A DNA stretch of 64,000 bases from Colocasia esculenta (lineage: Eukaryota > Streptophyta > Magnoliopsida > Alismatales > Araceae): assembly GCA_014218235.1 (NCBI GenBank), contig CM024766.1:25889346-25953345 (forward strand). The letters run 5' to 3'. The notes below the pieces were generated by a model. It was not told the DNA's origin. It did not search any database and saw nothing but the letters and a program-made list of their open reading frames with translations. The position numbers and the translations under genes are program-made. Shown here piece after piece: positions 1 to 11,399 of the stretch. Numbering within the stretch: position 1 is the first letter of the stretch; every line of letters begins with the position of its first letter.

Positions 1-647
1 TTATGTCTGTCCAAGCAAGGTACCCCATGTTTGTGTTGCAGCTATGTGATGGTTATGACGCGTAGGTTGAACGGGGCTCCGATTGTATGGTGCTTCCCGA
101 TCGGTAGTTGGTAGTCAGCTCTTCTTTTTAGCATCTTGTTGTGGTAGAATAGAATATTATTAATTGCTATCTTTCTTCGTTTATATTATATATTCTACCT
201 ATTAGACCCTGTGGGAGATTGGTTGCCCCTACTGGACCTTTGTTGAGAAGCTCACTCCCTCTCTTTTCAGGTGAGACTTCACAGCAACAGCGAGGCGTGC
301 ATCGAGCAGAGGAGATAGGGCATTAGTCGTCATTCTCATTTGTAGCAGTGGTTCCCCCTTCCTTGTATACTTCACCCTCAGAGTATGCCCCAATAGGGTT
401 TTGTCTTTACCTCTTTACTTGTACTTGTGGCGTGGCTGAGACTTGTACCTATAGGGCTGTACTCTATGCTCTTGCTTTCCCTTTCTAGTTCCACGTATGC
501 TTCTAGTTTATTAGTTATTGTTTATTTTCTTTACATATCCTGTTAGACTTGTCTTCTAACACTTCCGGGTCCTCGGATTCATGGGTGGCGGTGCCAAAAA
601 TCTAGTCCTCGATGGGAACCTATAGTCGGGTTTCCGGGGTCGTTACA
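1..647 (+). repeat. 3' part of a Ty3/gypsy-type LTR, cut by the window edge
   Basis: The segment ends in TCGTTACA, the terminus seen on the other gypsy LTRs here. It carries a block around 205-325 (GTGGGAGAT, a pyrimidine tract, CAGGTGAGACTTC, then GGAGATAGGGCA) that matches in order, although diverged, the reverse complement of the LTRs at 31916-33178 and 50158-52490. The CAGGTGAGAC string looks like a splice donor in the LTR transcript. Its start lies outside the window. The family assignment rests on comparison by eye. Confidence 0.6.
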
Positions 648-1154
648 CATTCAACCATGAGAGTATGAATGTGAGGTAATGGCATAGCACTAATATGAAA
701 TGCAAAATTATTGTCCTGATAATTTCCCCCATTGAGTGAACTATGTATTGATTTGAATGAAATGGCATTGAATGAATGAAACATCATTGAATGCCCTTTG
801 TAAATAGTCAATCTTGTAGAAAATCTAGTTGTTATAATCACTGATCTTGATCTATTGACAACGAGAATCACCACATTTAGGGGTGCTTCTAGGGTCCAAC
901 CCATCCTTATACGAACATCTATCCTAGTTAGTGCATGTGCATGGATCCTATTTTTCCTTGCTGCCACCTTGCATCCATGCTTGGTCTGCTACTGATAGTG
1001 TAAATTTTTACTAAATAAATGTTATGGGTCAATGCTAATATTTTAGCTTAATGATTATCTCTGAACTTGACTACATTCTTACTGATTGCTTTGAATTTCT
1101 ATGTGCATATTACTTGTCAAAATAATAAGAATGTAAACCTAATGCCTACTGAGA
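648..1154. other. Unassigned AT-rich stretch
   Basis: No coding region, terminal repeat or tRNA is recognised. There are simple AATGAATG-like runs near 750-800. It begins directly after an LTR end and stops where an LTR-like TGTCACACCC end begins, so it may be internal sequence or flank of a decayed element. Confidence 0.4.
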
Positions 1155-1851
1155 TGTCACACCCCTGATTTTAACAACGAGATAAATCAGGAGATGTAAC
1201 AGCAAGCATTCAGAAGTCATAGACAAATAACTAATCCAATAGGGCCCATAATTCAATAATCATAATCTCTTCTTTCATTCATCATAAATAAATGTTACAA
1301 TCTCCAATATCTAAATAAAATACTCTCTACTTACTAATCTATCTATCTTTCAAAAGAAAGATCAAAATTACAATAATGACCACTCTAGAATTAAGAATGA
1401 CTCTCTAAGTGTACTTCACGTTTGGTGTACAAGTCCCATCCTTAAGCTTTATTCCTTTCACCCTCGCTACCTAAAAATCATAGTGAAAGTAGGTATGAGC
1501 GGACTCGGCCAGTAGGATTTATATCTCAATATGTAGGCAATGATATAAGTGATTAACATTTTAACAAAGTAGAATTTCTAAAATAATAGAATGATAGTAT
1601 ATGCATGACAATAAATAGGAGTCATATGACAAGAGTAGGAATAGTAGTTCATCAGTTGCATAGTGATTCATGTAATTGATTATCAATAGACAATGAACAA
1701 GGATTTAGGATCAAGTACGTATCAGATGAACAATATAAGAATTGGCCATATTTCACATGTAACAAATAATCACTCAAATAGTCAAACATTTCATATCAAT
1801 AAGAAGACACATTTAAATCTTGCACATGTTCTGGTGCCATGCCACTCACCA
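1155..1851 (-). repeat. Probable gypsy LTR fragment, minus orientation
   Basis: It begins TGTCACACCCCTGATTTT, which on the minus strand is the GGGGTGTGACA end typical of chromovirus-type LTRs. A stretch near 1470-1510 (GTGAAAGTAGGTATGAGCGG, CAGTAGG) resembles the transcribed part of such LTRs. It stops where another LTR begins at 1852, so it is interrupted or truncated. No coding part is retained. Confidence 0.45.
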
Positions 1852-3065
1852 TGTAACAACCCAGGATCTGAATTACTAGTTACCCACTAGTAACCCGAAC
1901 CCTGAACCGCCACCCACGAGCCGAAGCTCGAAGGGTTAAAAAATGTGTCTGAAGAGAACATATAAGAAGGGGCACGACCACAAGAACAAAAAAAATCCAC
2001 TATAAATATAACAACATAGTATAACTCAGAGCAGATCCAACAAGAGGAAAGAGTACAGTAAGTACGTACACAAAGGAGAGTATTGCTCTCAGCAGTGAAG
2101 TAGGACTAGTACTAGAGTGACTCGAGTCCTTAGCACCTGGAGCTGACGACAAACCACCTGAAAGGGAGGGGAGTGAGTCTTAAAAGAGACCCAATAGGGA
2201 CACTAACCCCCACTAAAAAATAGTACTACAAGTGCAAGAAAATAACCTACATAAAAGAAACACTGCAATAAAAACATAGAAATCGGTAGCATGACACCCT
2301 ACTCCTCGCAAGAGTGCGTCAGAAAACTGGAACCTCACAGACTCAACAGTACACAACAAAACACGCAATAACTGCCACACACACTCACACAAGAAGGTAG
2401 GACTAGCTAGGGCATGTGGCTTGGCCCCTCAACACCACAAAGTCCTCAAACCCTAGCCATGTGTGCACACTTAGATGCTCTCCCTCGCATCTAGTCCACA
2501 ATCGATTTTTCCCTTTGCCGGACTCAAACGGTGGAGAAGGGACCCCATGGAAATTGGCTTGTAACCACCACCAGTAGCACTCACTGGACGGAGTCACACT
2601 CGATGCCCAGGCTCACTAGTAGAATAGATCAATGCCAGTCAGCTAGACGGAGCCCAACTCAACACCCGAGAGAAACACAACACAGCACAAGCACAACACG
2701 ACACACGCGTAGACGGATATGCTCTCAACGTCGGCACACCACGCCAAAAAGTAGACACCGCGTGTCCAAGCCTCGCACACACAAGTGGGCTTGCACTGCT
2801 GGGACCTACTTGTGAGGTTGATGGCAAGCCTGATTGTCGTTAACCCAAGGTAAACGGTACATACACTGTCGTTAACCCCTAGGTAAACGACAAAGACAGC
2901 AGCATCCCTTGCCGTTAACCTCACCTTGACGGAAAGGACCCCTGCCATCAAGTTCATTCTGAAGAGCTTGATGGCAACAACCCTTGACATTTTTTGGCTT
3001 CCAGCAGCTAATACGGCCCTATGCCACTTTCCAGTACGATGCAGCCCAAAAATTCACAATCTGAT
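1852..3065 (-). repeat. Gypsy LTR fragment, same family as the solo LTR at 60506-62355
   Basis: It begins TGTAACAACCC, the complement of a GGGTTGTTACA end. Matching landmarks occur in the same order as in 60506-62355: the CCTGAAAGGGAGGGGAGTG block (2156), a GGTAGGACTAGCTAGGG block (2397) and a GTTAAC word cluster (2825-2960). The remainder was lost where the 4-kb LTR starting at 3066 was inserted or joined. Confidence 0.65.
2825..2960. promoter_or_regulatory. Word cluster, GTTAAC/GACGG type
   Basis: Repeated short words occur in both orientations: GTCGTTAACCC twice, GGTAAACGG, GGTAAACGAC, TTGCCGTTAACC and CTTGACGG. They are separated by unrelated spacers, so this is not a simple tandem repeat. 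A cluster of the same type lies in the related LTR at 61470-61615. Confidence 0.6.
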
Positions 3066-3315
3066 TGTGAGACCCCAAATTTTTTATTCACTTTATATTG
3101 TGCATGTGGTATCTATTTGTTAGGTATATAGTGTGTATATTAAGTTTGTGTATATTATAATTATTTAGTTGTTTATATGCATGGTTATGTATAAATATAT
3201 ATGTGATATTTCGTGCATGTAATGTGCATAAATGTGCATGTTGAATCTAATTATTGATGTACATATTGTATTTATCTATTTCATGCATAATGTATGTAAC
3301 TATGTTCTGTACATG

Positions 3316-3376
3316 TGTGTGTATATATATATATATCTATATATATAATATATATCTATATATATATATCTATATG
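3316..3376. repeat. TA-rich microsatellite
   Basis: An imperfect (TA)n/(TATC)n run lies inside the 4-kb LTR. The related LTR has its own (TA)n at about 33208-33236, close to its 5' end. Confidence 0.8.
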
Positions 3377-3959
3377 TCAATTTAAGTGTGCTTATGCAAA
3401 TTAATTATTGTTGTATAGATAGTTCTTATTTAACTTTATGCATATTGCATCTTAATAATAATGTGCATATACTGTCTGACTACTGATGTGCATATTATAC
3501 TACTTATTCCATGGATATTGTATGTAATTATACTTTGTACATATGTATATATGTATGTTTACATGAAATTGTTTATATTGTATATTGTACTTAAATTATA
3601 TTGTGCATGTTGTATTTAAGTAAGGTTGAGCATATGATAGGTAAGTACTGCTATATATCATGTAAGTACATGTAAGGTTATTTGTGCATGTAATATATGT
3701 AAATGTGCGTGCATTATCTAACTATCGATGTACATGTTATATTTATTTAAACCCATGCATGTTGTATGTAATTACGTTGTGTACATACATATACGTATGT
3801 TTTTTTGTGCATATTATCCTTAATTAAGATTAGTACAAATTATGTTTAAATAAATAGTATGAAATGCATGTAGTTTATATGGTGAATGTATGTTTAATTA
3901 TTTATGTATACAATAAATTGTTGTGATGTAATTGTACATTTATATTGATGTATGACTCT

Positions 3960-4095
3960 GTTCTGGCCAAGATGCCCTGTTGGCGGCAACATGCCTACCG
4001 CTGACTGCCTGGCTAGGAGGAGTTGGCATCCAGATCGATGGACGCCAACCCCCCTGTTGGCGACACCAGAGGTAGACGCCAAGTTCCCAGTGTTG
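3960..4095. promoter_or_regulatory. Word cluster upstream of LTR TATA box (GGCGNC type)
   Basis: The words GTTGGCGGCAAC, GTTGGCATCC, ATGGACGCCAAC, GTTGGCGACACC and GTAGACGCCAAG are packed in about 130 bases, ending about 110 bases before the TATA box at 4204. The family-1 Tat LTR uses the same word type at 7735-7868. Confidence 0.7.
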
Positions 4096-4203
4096 TGACG
4101 GTTTCAGATTTGGTAACGCCCACGTTTCTCCTGGTTCCAATTTAGGAAACCCATCTATAATCGTAGGAGACCTACCCTAATGCGTACCCAACCTACCCAG
4201 CTC

Positions 4204-4210
4204 TATAAAA
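4204..4210 (+). promoter_or_regulatory. LTR TATA box
   Basis: TATAAAA occurs in the context CTCTATAAAAACACC, followed by a transcribed-looking stretch with AAACCCTAGAACC. It is the only strong TATA box near the word clusters of this LTR. The homologous box in the sister LTR is at 34228-34234. Confidence 0.7.
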
Positions 4211-4609
4211 ACACCTTGGTTCGGCCGGATCATGTCTTTTGGTCTTTGTGAAACCCTAGAACCCTTTGTGGAGAAAAGCTGATCTTTGGAGAGCTGGATC
4301 TGACGACTGGAGGAGTTTTTTGGAGATCTACACCGACTGGAGGATAGTCCATACATCAAGGAAGCATCTCCAACTCAGAGGATCAACCTACATCAACAAA
4401 AGAACCAGATCTGAAGAGGTTTTGAACACCTTCTTGGCTGGGAAGAGGAGCGCCTCTCCGACAAGATTGATATTTGTGGATTTAATTTGAGGCAAGTAAC
4501 CTATAGATGTCAACTTTACTCATGTCCCCTTAGGTCCTAGCATTTTTCTGGAATTTTTCTCGAGTCCTGGAACCTCCAAATTCCGTTGCATTTGTGTGCT
4601 GCCTACATG

Positions 4610-4730
4610 GTCTGTAGATAGGAAGTTGGCAGCCACATACTGTGCCGCCAAGTTTCTGTGTTGGTGGCACTAGACTGTGCCATTTACACACTTGGCTACA
4701 CACACTGTGCTGCCAAGTTCCTCATGGTTT
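4610..4730. promoter_or_regulatory. Second word cluster, downstream of the TATA box
   Basis: GTTGGCAGCC, TGTGCCGCCAAGTT, GTTGGTGGCAC, TGTGCCATTTA and TGTGCTGCCAAGTTCC recur about 400-520 bases after the TATA box. The sister LTR has a cluster at the same relative place (34660-34765) with TTGCCGTTAAGTCC-type words. Confidence 0.6.
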
Positions 4731-7106
4731 TAAAGAACTGTTGTTTGATCTCTTTAAGGTGTTTATTTGACTTCCAAGTATGTGTGCATGCTATAAATAT
4801 TTGATGTGATTAGGAGCAGTCATTAGGTCATATCATGAGGGCGTACTGAAAATTTAAGATTTGGGTTAAATATTAAAATTTCGGTAATTGAACTTTGAGC
4901 ATAATATGACCCTTTTTAATCTGTGTAAATAGATCTGTTATGAGTTAGGGTTTCATAATATTTTCTGCAATCATGTAATGACTGTCTTTAAGTATTGGCA
5001 CTGTTAGGTTGGGTTGTTATACTGCAATTTCTACTTAAGGGAAATTAGTGATGAATGTACCTGTAATCTGTTTTAATTGTTATAATTATTTTACAAAAAC
5101 AAAAAATATGAAAAATTGAACATGCAGCATATTTCCTATCTATATCTTGTGATAAAAATTTGGATATATTTTGATGACAGCAAGTGTAATTATTAGTTAA
5201 ACCATGGAAAATAGTCATATTGAGCATGTTAAATTTAATCTTGTGTGATTCAGTAATTAACAGCATGTCTAGGACTGTGATATGAGTTATTTTATTACTG
5301 TGAATAGTAGTATCATGTTAGGTCAATTGAAGCATGTGCAATTGTTAAATAATGCATGTAAAATTATTAAATAGTACATGTGAAATATGTAAACAATATG
5401 ATAAAGTGATAAAGTGAACGTGTAAAATTGGGTAGAGATTGAGACTGCTACCATAGAGGTCTGAGAGTTGTACGATAGAAAACTCCCTATGGAAGGCTCA
5501 ACGTTTGTGAAATATATCCTAAGGGCATTAGGATGAAACCCTAGAGGTGGACAAGTACCACTGAATACGGTGGAGAGGGCTTCTCCCGGTCTGCGCAGTT
5601 ATCATGATTCGCCACTAGATTGCCCAGGTGGCAGGTGTGTGTCAAGTGATGTGATGTGCTATGTGATATATGCTATGCGATATGGGTGCATGCGTCCTCT
5701 AGATGGTAGTTAGGACTATGTGTCATGGTAACTTAAGTGATAAAATGTGAATAAAGTGCAAAGTGAAGTGTGAATGTGACATGTGGTAAGTGTAATGATG
5801 TGACATGTGATAAGTTAAAGTGCATGAGGAAAACTATGTGAAAAATGTGTAAAATGATGTGCAAGGGAGAGTAAATGTTAATGAGAGTATAAATGCATAT
5901 ATCCATAATAATCATGTGTTAATATGTTAACGTAATATCATGTTATATAGTTCAATAACATCCATGTAGTAGTGTATGTGAATATGTGTATGTAAACATG
6001 TGAATTGAGGCAATGTGAAAGATGAGCATGTGAAATTGTTAAATGAATAAGATAGCATGTGAACAAATGTAAAACCATGTAATTGTATTTAATTCATGTC
6101 AAAATATCAAGTAATGTATGATTATAATTGTGATAAATACATGAAAGAATGTCTAGATTCCATGCTAGATATGCTAGTTACATAGTGCATACTTTCGTGC
6201 TACAATTGTATATAGTTGCCAACCGATTTGAATATGTTTTAAACCTTCAATGCATGTTTAATAATATGTGGTATCATGTGTAATTGTGATTATCTATATT
6301 AAAATAGTAAATGAAATGTGTAATTAAATGTGAAAAGTGCATGTGAAATATGAATAGATATCATGCTAGGTTGCTATTTGGTATTTAACTCCATGCTCTA
6401 GTTGGTAGAGTTGTACCATAACATGGATAATGTTTAGATTGTTAAATCATGTGACATGTTAGGTGTAGGAAGTATGTATAGGTGTATTTTTATCATCCAT
6501 GATTCAATATGAGCATGTGTTAGTTAGTAACATGTTTGGATGTTTTATGTGTAGTTAATTATATAAAGCATGTGCCATGTAAATTGTTATGGTTTAAATG
6601 ATAGCATGTGTTTCTTTATTGTTTGGTAGTTTAACATGTGTGTGATATGTGTAAGGTTGAGTCTTTAGATTGCTTGATGGGTCTTTTAGACTCATACTTG
6701 CTTCGGCGTACAGGTGAGACCGGTGTTCCCATATTGGAGGAGGGCATAGCGAACAGCTTCATCGAGCGTGAGGAGTAGCTATATCGTGCAGTACTTAGTA
6801 GTTGTACTTTTTCTTTCATAGTATGAATAATGTTATTTGCATGGACAATGTAATAGACGATGTATTTCATTTGAAATTGTAATAATTGGACATTGTCATT
6901 TCTTTCATGGCTATATAGACTGTGGAATGTGTGATGATGATGGTATGAAGCTGAGTCTTTTCTTTTATTCCCGCTGAATTCATTTGTTATTCATGTACAT
7001 TTTAACCTATCGTTTAGTGTTGGGCTATTATCCCACTATAATAATGCCCTTTGTACCGATGGGGATTGGTATAATCGTACCGGTATAAAGTGGGTCGTTA
7101 CAGAGA

Positions 7107-7118
7107 TGGTATCAGAGG
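7107..7118 (+). other. Primer binding site (initiator-Met tRNA type)
   Basis: TGGTATCAGAGG directly follows the LTR end at 7102. This is the standard plant minus-strand primer site complementary to the 3' end of initiator methionine tRNA, with one mismatch to the usual ...GAGC. Confidence 0.85.
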
Positions 7119-7280
7119 GCCAAGGTTGAGATTGTACATGGATAAACCATCATCTTCACAATATTGCAAAGTCTTTATAGAAAGTTGTCCACATATGTAG
7201 AAAGTACTAATAATGAATGGAAGATAGTTAAGGAAAATAGTTAGGATTTAGTAACTTAGATTCTAACTAGATTAATTGTT

Positions 7281-7655
7281 TTGCAGGCTATGGCTGGCCG
7301 TGGTAGACGTAGTGCTCAGGCTAGGAGGTATGAGCAGAGTCGCAAGGTAAAGAAGTTCATGAAGGGGTTCAAACCATCATTGAGAGATAGACTTTTAGAG
7401 TCTGACCCCCACACTTTGGAAGAGGCTCTCAGTATAGCAAGTAGACAAGAGAGTAGGGTGGAATCATACCAGGAAGAGAAGGAAGCTCAGGAGAAGAGGT
7501 TACCAGAACCATTCCAGCGGAAAAATAGGAAGATGAAGAAACTCATGGAAGGTCAGCAATCAACTGTGATACCAGGCAGTGAGAAGCCCGAGTGTGTAAA
7601 CTGCGGCAAATGTCATGGCAGAAGTGTGTGTTGGTTAAAGGAAGGAAGATTGTAG
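7281..7655 (+). pseudogene. Truncated chromovirus gag
   Basis: This is a 124-residue open frame. The first 15 residues (MAGRGRRSAQARR) look like a gag N terminus. They jump directly to a late-gag stretch, KKFMKGFKPSLRDRLL, followed by an EEALSIASRQE helix and a zinc knuckle CVNCGKCHGRSVC (CX2CX3HX4C), the form common in Del/Tekay-type chromoviruses. Most of the capsid region is therefore missing by an internal, in-frame deletion. The frame is cut at 7650 by the Tat family-1 LTR, so the last residues are read into that LTR. Gag would package the element RNA; this copy is not functional. Protease and polymerase are absent. Confidence 0.75.
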
Positions 7656-8898
7656 ACGCGAGATTTGGCCCATCCCCGCGTGGTTCCATGGCCCAATAAG
7701 GCCCGTTTGACCATTTGTTGACTTGCCTCGGATCCCATGTAGACGGCAGCATCGACTGCCGCTAACTTCATGTTGGCGGCAATACCCCTGGACGCCGACT
7801 CTGGTTGGCGTCCACTTATGTTGACGCCTACATGGGGTTGGCGGCATCATCGTTTGACGTCAACCTAGTTTTACCTAGTCTGCACAACTGCCCGAGATTC
7901 TAGCCCACTTGCGCCATTCTCTCGGCCATGCAACGCATATAGCCGTTGGGCCACCTTGGCACCCCATTGACCCAGTAAAAATCCTACTTGGCCTCTCCTC
8001 TTTGGTTGGAGCATAAACATATGGATTGCCAAGTGTGCAAGTGTGTTTCTTCACACATGAGCATCCAAGGCTCTGAAGCTCCAACCCCACTGCCTATTTA
8101 TGTCCCCCCTTGGCCTTCTAAGTGAGGGGGGGGAGAGGCTGGACGTCCACACTTTGTCAATTGGAGAGAAGAAAGAGAAAAGTGCACCCTACCTTCCATC
8201 ATCCTTCTTCCTCTTCCTCTCATCATTTGGGACGTCTAGGAGGCTTCATCTCGAGCTGGAGGAGCCCAGCAAGGAGTCAACAACGCCAAATAAGGAGGAT
8301 CATCTCTCTGCTTCTCCTCCTATTCTCTTTCTCTCTCCTTAGTCTTTACATGCTTCACACACTCACATACACACCCTAGGCACGTAGGGCACCTTCCTAC
8401 ACACCTAAAAAGGGGTTTCCCAACCAAAAAATGGAGGGAAGAAGGGTGGTCATAACACTTGGCTACCCCTCTTCTCATGCCCGTAACCGGTACGGGACTC
8501 TCCTTTTTGGCCTTCTCCTTTCTCTTTGAACATTCGCTACATTCCTTAGAGTCTAATAGAGTCTTTCTTTTGTGGCAGGAACACTTGGACAAGACCGTGG
8601 AGCTCTCGTTCTTTGGCCGGCCGAAGAAGGAGAAGTTGGAGTCCCACAATCCACCGCTACGCGAGGCTACTGCACGAACATGATGACAACACCTCCTTGG
8701 GCACAGGTAAGGCCTTGGCGATCGCAACATCTCCCTTTCCTTTGTGGTTTTCTTTGTTTTCTCCTCAGTCAACTCGGTCAACCGAGGAGTGAACGAGGTC
8801 AACCAACAACCCTTCATCGCCAACGAGGAAGCGGCGATGTTCGTGAACGACTGGAGGATCCCACAGTCACCGGGAGTGCGGCAAACGACTCGTCTACA
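7651..8898 (+). repeat. 5' LTR of Tat family 1
   Basis: TGTAGA...TCTACA, 1248 bases. In order it carries the word cluster 7735-7868, a TATTTAT box 8095-8101, a short G run, a pyrimidine-rich leader, a TTTGTGGCAG splice-acceptor-like site (about 8578) and a CACAGGTAAGGCC donor-like site (about 8708). About 90% similar by eye to the LTRs at 14442, 15704 and 16927. It interrupts the gag remnant at 7650. Confidence 0.85.
7735..7868. promoter_or_regulatory. Word cluster in Tat family-1 LTR (GACGTC/GGCGGC type)
   Basis: GTAGACGGCAGC, GACTGCCGCTAAC, GTTGGCGGCAA, GGACGCCGAC, GTTGGCGTCC, GTTGACGCC, GTTGGCGGCA and TTGACGTCAACC occur within 134 bases, about 230 bases upstream of the TATA-like box. The other three LTR copies have the same cluster (about 14530-14660, 15790-15885, 17015-17105). 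The last two lack a 33-base piece lying between two TTGGCG copies. Confidence 0.75.
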
Positions 8899-8907
8899 GC
8901 TCTTTTC

Positions 8908-8924
8908 TGGCGATCACTGTGGGA
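8908..8924 (+). other. Primer binding site, Tat type; overlaps antisense stop codon
   Basis: TGGCGATCACTGTGGGA lies nine bases after the LTR end and resembles the TGGCGACTCCGCTGGGGA site of Tat/Ogre-lineage elements. On the minus strand the same bases contain the TGA stop (8916-8914) of the PMD gene. Confidence 0.65.
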
Positions 8925-11205
8925 CCCTCGCCAGTGCCCGGTCTAGGGCCTCCTGCAACCGGACCGCCAGGTCCCCTCTAGTCGGCTGTGCAGACGAGCT
9001 CGCCCCCGCGTCTCTGCTGGCCTGCACCCTCGCCAGCTCTCCCTTCTACATTCACCATACTTTGGTCAGAAATCAAATCAAATAATTTCAAATTTCAAAT
9101 TATTGGTGAGATGTGGCTTACCAGCATCCGTATCTCCGCGCGGAGCCTCTCTAGCTCCACGGCCTGCTCCGCCAACCTCCCCTCAAGTAGTCGCACTGCC
9201 TGTGACTCCGGTATCTATCATTCACACTTCAAGGTTAGAATTTAATCAATTAAATGACAAAGGCTTAGAGTTTGCAATTCACACACCGCTCGTCGGTCTA
9301 GCCGGAGTCCCCCGGCGTAGCATGTCCGGTAGCTCTCCAGGTACGCGGAGCTGTCCTGGTGGTCCGTCTGTTGGATCACCCGCTCTCCTCCCTCTCGCCA
9401 ATAGGCGACCATGCTCCCATGCTCCTCGCCCCAATCCTTGTCCTCAGCGAAGAAGCATCGTCGTGAGTGTCCCTCTCTACCTAGGGAAGGTATCTCAATG
9501 GCCGGCTGATGCCAACCCAGGGTTCCGCACCACCAGCTCCAGATAGAGGACCTCGCTCGTCCCCAAGCAAAGAAGGAGGAGGTGGCAGTCGAAGAGCGGT
9601 TGACCCACCGCCACCGCCGGGTGAGAAGCATCGGCCTCCCACACATATGGGGTCCAAACCACTAGCAAACAGAGAAGCTACTTAGTCACACCAAAGGAGT
9701 AAGCAAGAAAGAAGGAGTGCTAGTCGAGATTCATACCTGGTCGTAGGGGTAGTGGTGAAGTGCAGCCCGCACATCCTCCGTACGTCGGTCCGTCACTCTC
9801 GGATCCGGCGTCACCTCCCACCTCACCATGAGGGGCACCATGGCCTGGCTCCCCTCTCTCAGCACCCTGCGTCCCATGGGAAGCGGGTATATCCCCAGAT
9901 CTATAAGAAGAAGAAGAAATGTTAGCTAGACAGTTTATCAATTTAATTCAATGATGAGCATGAAAGAAAATTTTGCGTACCTGAAGGAAGGGAGTGAAGC
10001 CCCCGGTGCTCTGAGAGTGACACGAGCTGCTGGGGAGAAGTGAGAAAAGATGCCCCAGCATCGTAGCGCCCCAAGCGTACTTGCTCGCCTGCTCCAGGTT
10101 CCAGAGATGTAGCACAAACTTGCAGTTCATCTGAGATGACTGCGTCGCGAACAGGAGCCGTCCATAGAGATAAGCAACGAAGATCCACACCGCTCGCTCC
10201 TCGCTCCGGTCTCCCAGTTGGATCGACCTCTGCACCCCAGTGTAGAACTCATCCATGGTCTCCAGAGGTCCTCTCCTCCCTCCTCTGAGTCCAACCGCCT
10301 CTGACAACGATCCGAGCAAGATGCTCCAGATCGGTCTCCTCCTTCCAGCCACAAATTCCGGCCCCAACAACTCTACTACGTCGTCGTAGTAGTCCTTCCT
10401 CTCCTGTATGACCACCGGCTCTCCCTGAACTGGTAGTCCTGTCAGATACGCCACATCCTCCAATGTGAGTATCATGTGTCCCCAAGGCATGATGAATGCC
10501 TTGCAGTCCTCCTCCCACCTCTCTCTCAGCACCTCCAAGTATGGTACGTCCACGTGGAATGGGCACACCGACAGTAGATGCTCGAACCCCATCCGGTCAA
10601 TCTGGGTCTGCTAGGCCTCTAGTAGTGCCCGGTACTGGGCCCAACACAAGTCCCATGTCACCCTGCTCCTCATTCTCCCTTTGCTCTATAAAAACACAGA
10701 AAGTTAACGTCAGCATCGATTGCCGTTAAGGAGAGGTTGACGGCAAGGAGTACGTCGTTTACATAGAGTTGGTGGCAAGGGGTTGGCCGTCGGGTTCCAA
10801 CAGTTGACGTCCATACCTTGACGTCAAATTCCTCTTGGCGGCCAGCACCTAGACATCAAGAGGAACCCGACGTCTACCGATGTGCACGTCAAATTCCTGT
10901 CAAAACCGCCGATGTCTCCTTTGTTTTCCCCCTCATTTCCACCTTGTACAACTACATCCGCAGGGGTTTTTAAGGTTCAGTATGGCCTACCTTAGGTCGT
11001 CGAGGTCCCTTTGAAGCGCTTCCGCCTCCGTCTCTTCCCCCCCTCCGTCATCTCCGGCGGTTTCCTCCTCCTCCAGTGCGCTATCGGCGTCCGCGCCGGC
11101 CGCCGTAGCCTCCTCTTCCTCCGCCATGCTCTCCTCCCCCGTCATATCCACTTCCTCCTCCAGTTGGTGGCGAGTCCGCAGCATTTGTCTTTTCCTTCTC
11201 GTCAT
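8914..11205 (-). pseudogene. Plant mobile domain (PMD, MAIN-like) gene on the antisense strand of the Tat element
   Basis: Spliced gene with exons readable from GT/AG sites. Exon 1, 11205-10991, is acidic (EEEEATAAGADADS). Exon 2, 10683-9981, carries the PMD core: RMGFEHLL, WGHMILTLEDVAYLTGLP and LYGRLLFA. Exon 3, 9900-9737, begins IWGY. Exon 4 begins near 9648 (VWTPY). A coiled-coil exon is at about 9213-9118, and the last exon, about 9046-8914, ends TGA. PMD proteins of the MAIN/MAIL1 type are nuclear and act with a PP7-like phosphatase on gene expression and transposon silencing; many relatives sit in transposons. Exon 2 has one in-frame TAG (probable former CAG) before the core, and exon 3 needs a frameshift, so this copy is broken. 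A pyrimidine-rich leader and a word cluster lie upstream. Confidence 0.75.
10700..10905. promoter_or_regulatory. Word cluster inside intron 1 of the PMD gene (GACGTC type)
   Basis: Within the intron (10990-10684) are GTTAACGTC, TTGCCGTTAAG, GTTGACGGCAAGG, TACGTCGTTTAC, GTTGGTGGCAAGG, GTTGACGTCC, TTGACGTCAAA, CTTGGCGGCC, CCGACGTCTACC and GCACGTCAAA, roughly one word per 20 bases in both orientations. The homologous intron of family 2 carries TCGCGA words instead (42715-42870). Confidence 0.75.
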
Positions 11206-11399
11206 TCCTGAAATCTAAGTGCAGTCCGATGGAAGAAAGAAAGAAGGAAGAAGTTGAATAGAAGGTTAAGGAGTTTAGAAGCGTTAGAAGGAAGGAAGAG
11301 GAGAGAGTGTGAGAAGGCTAAGAGAGGAAAAGCCAAGGGCTCCCGACGGTTTTGGGAAGTGAAAGGGCGTCGGAGACGCACCGGTTGACAAAAGCTGAT

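Larger units (their letters stand above)
3066..7102 (+). repeat. Complete 4.0-kb 5' LTR of a gypsy (chromovirus-type) element
   Basis: It runs from TGTGAGACCCC to GGGTCGTTACA and is followed five bases later by an initiator-Met tRNA primer site. The TATA box is at 4204-4210, with word clusters on both sides. A conserved block at about 5435-5640 (CTGCTACC, GGTGGACAAGTACCACTG, GGAGAGGGCTTCTCCCGGTC, GCCCAGGTGGCAGG) and the last 60 bases match the solo LTR at 33179-37418, so the two are subfamilies of one family. The length is large for a chromovirus LTR. The region is otherwise AT-rich and non-coding. Confidence 0.85.

Noticed and set aside
3316..3376. TA-rich stretch as a possible origin or matrix site
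   Set aside because: Simple (TA)n microsatellite, not kept in sequence between sister LTRs; no further evidence.
8320..8823. 167-codon minus-strand open frame in the Tat LTR (also in the other LTR copies, 15212-15724, 16267-16680)
   Set aside because: It lies in the pyrimidine-rich transcribed LTR, its ends differ among copies with frame changes, and it shows no domain. Chance open frames in low-complexity sequence.
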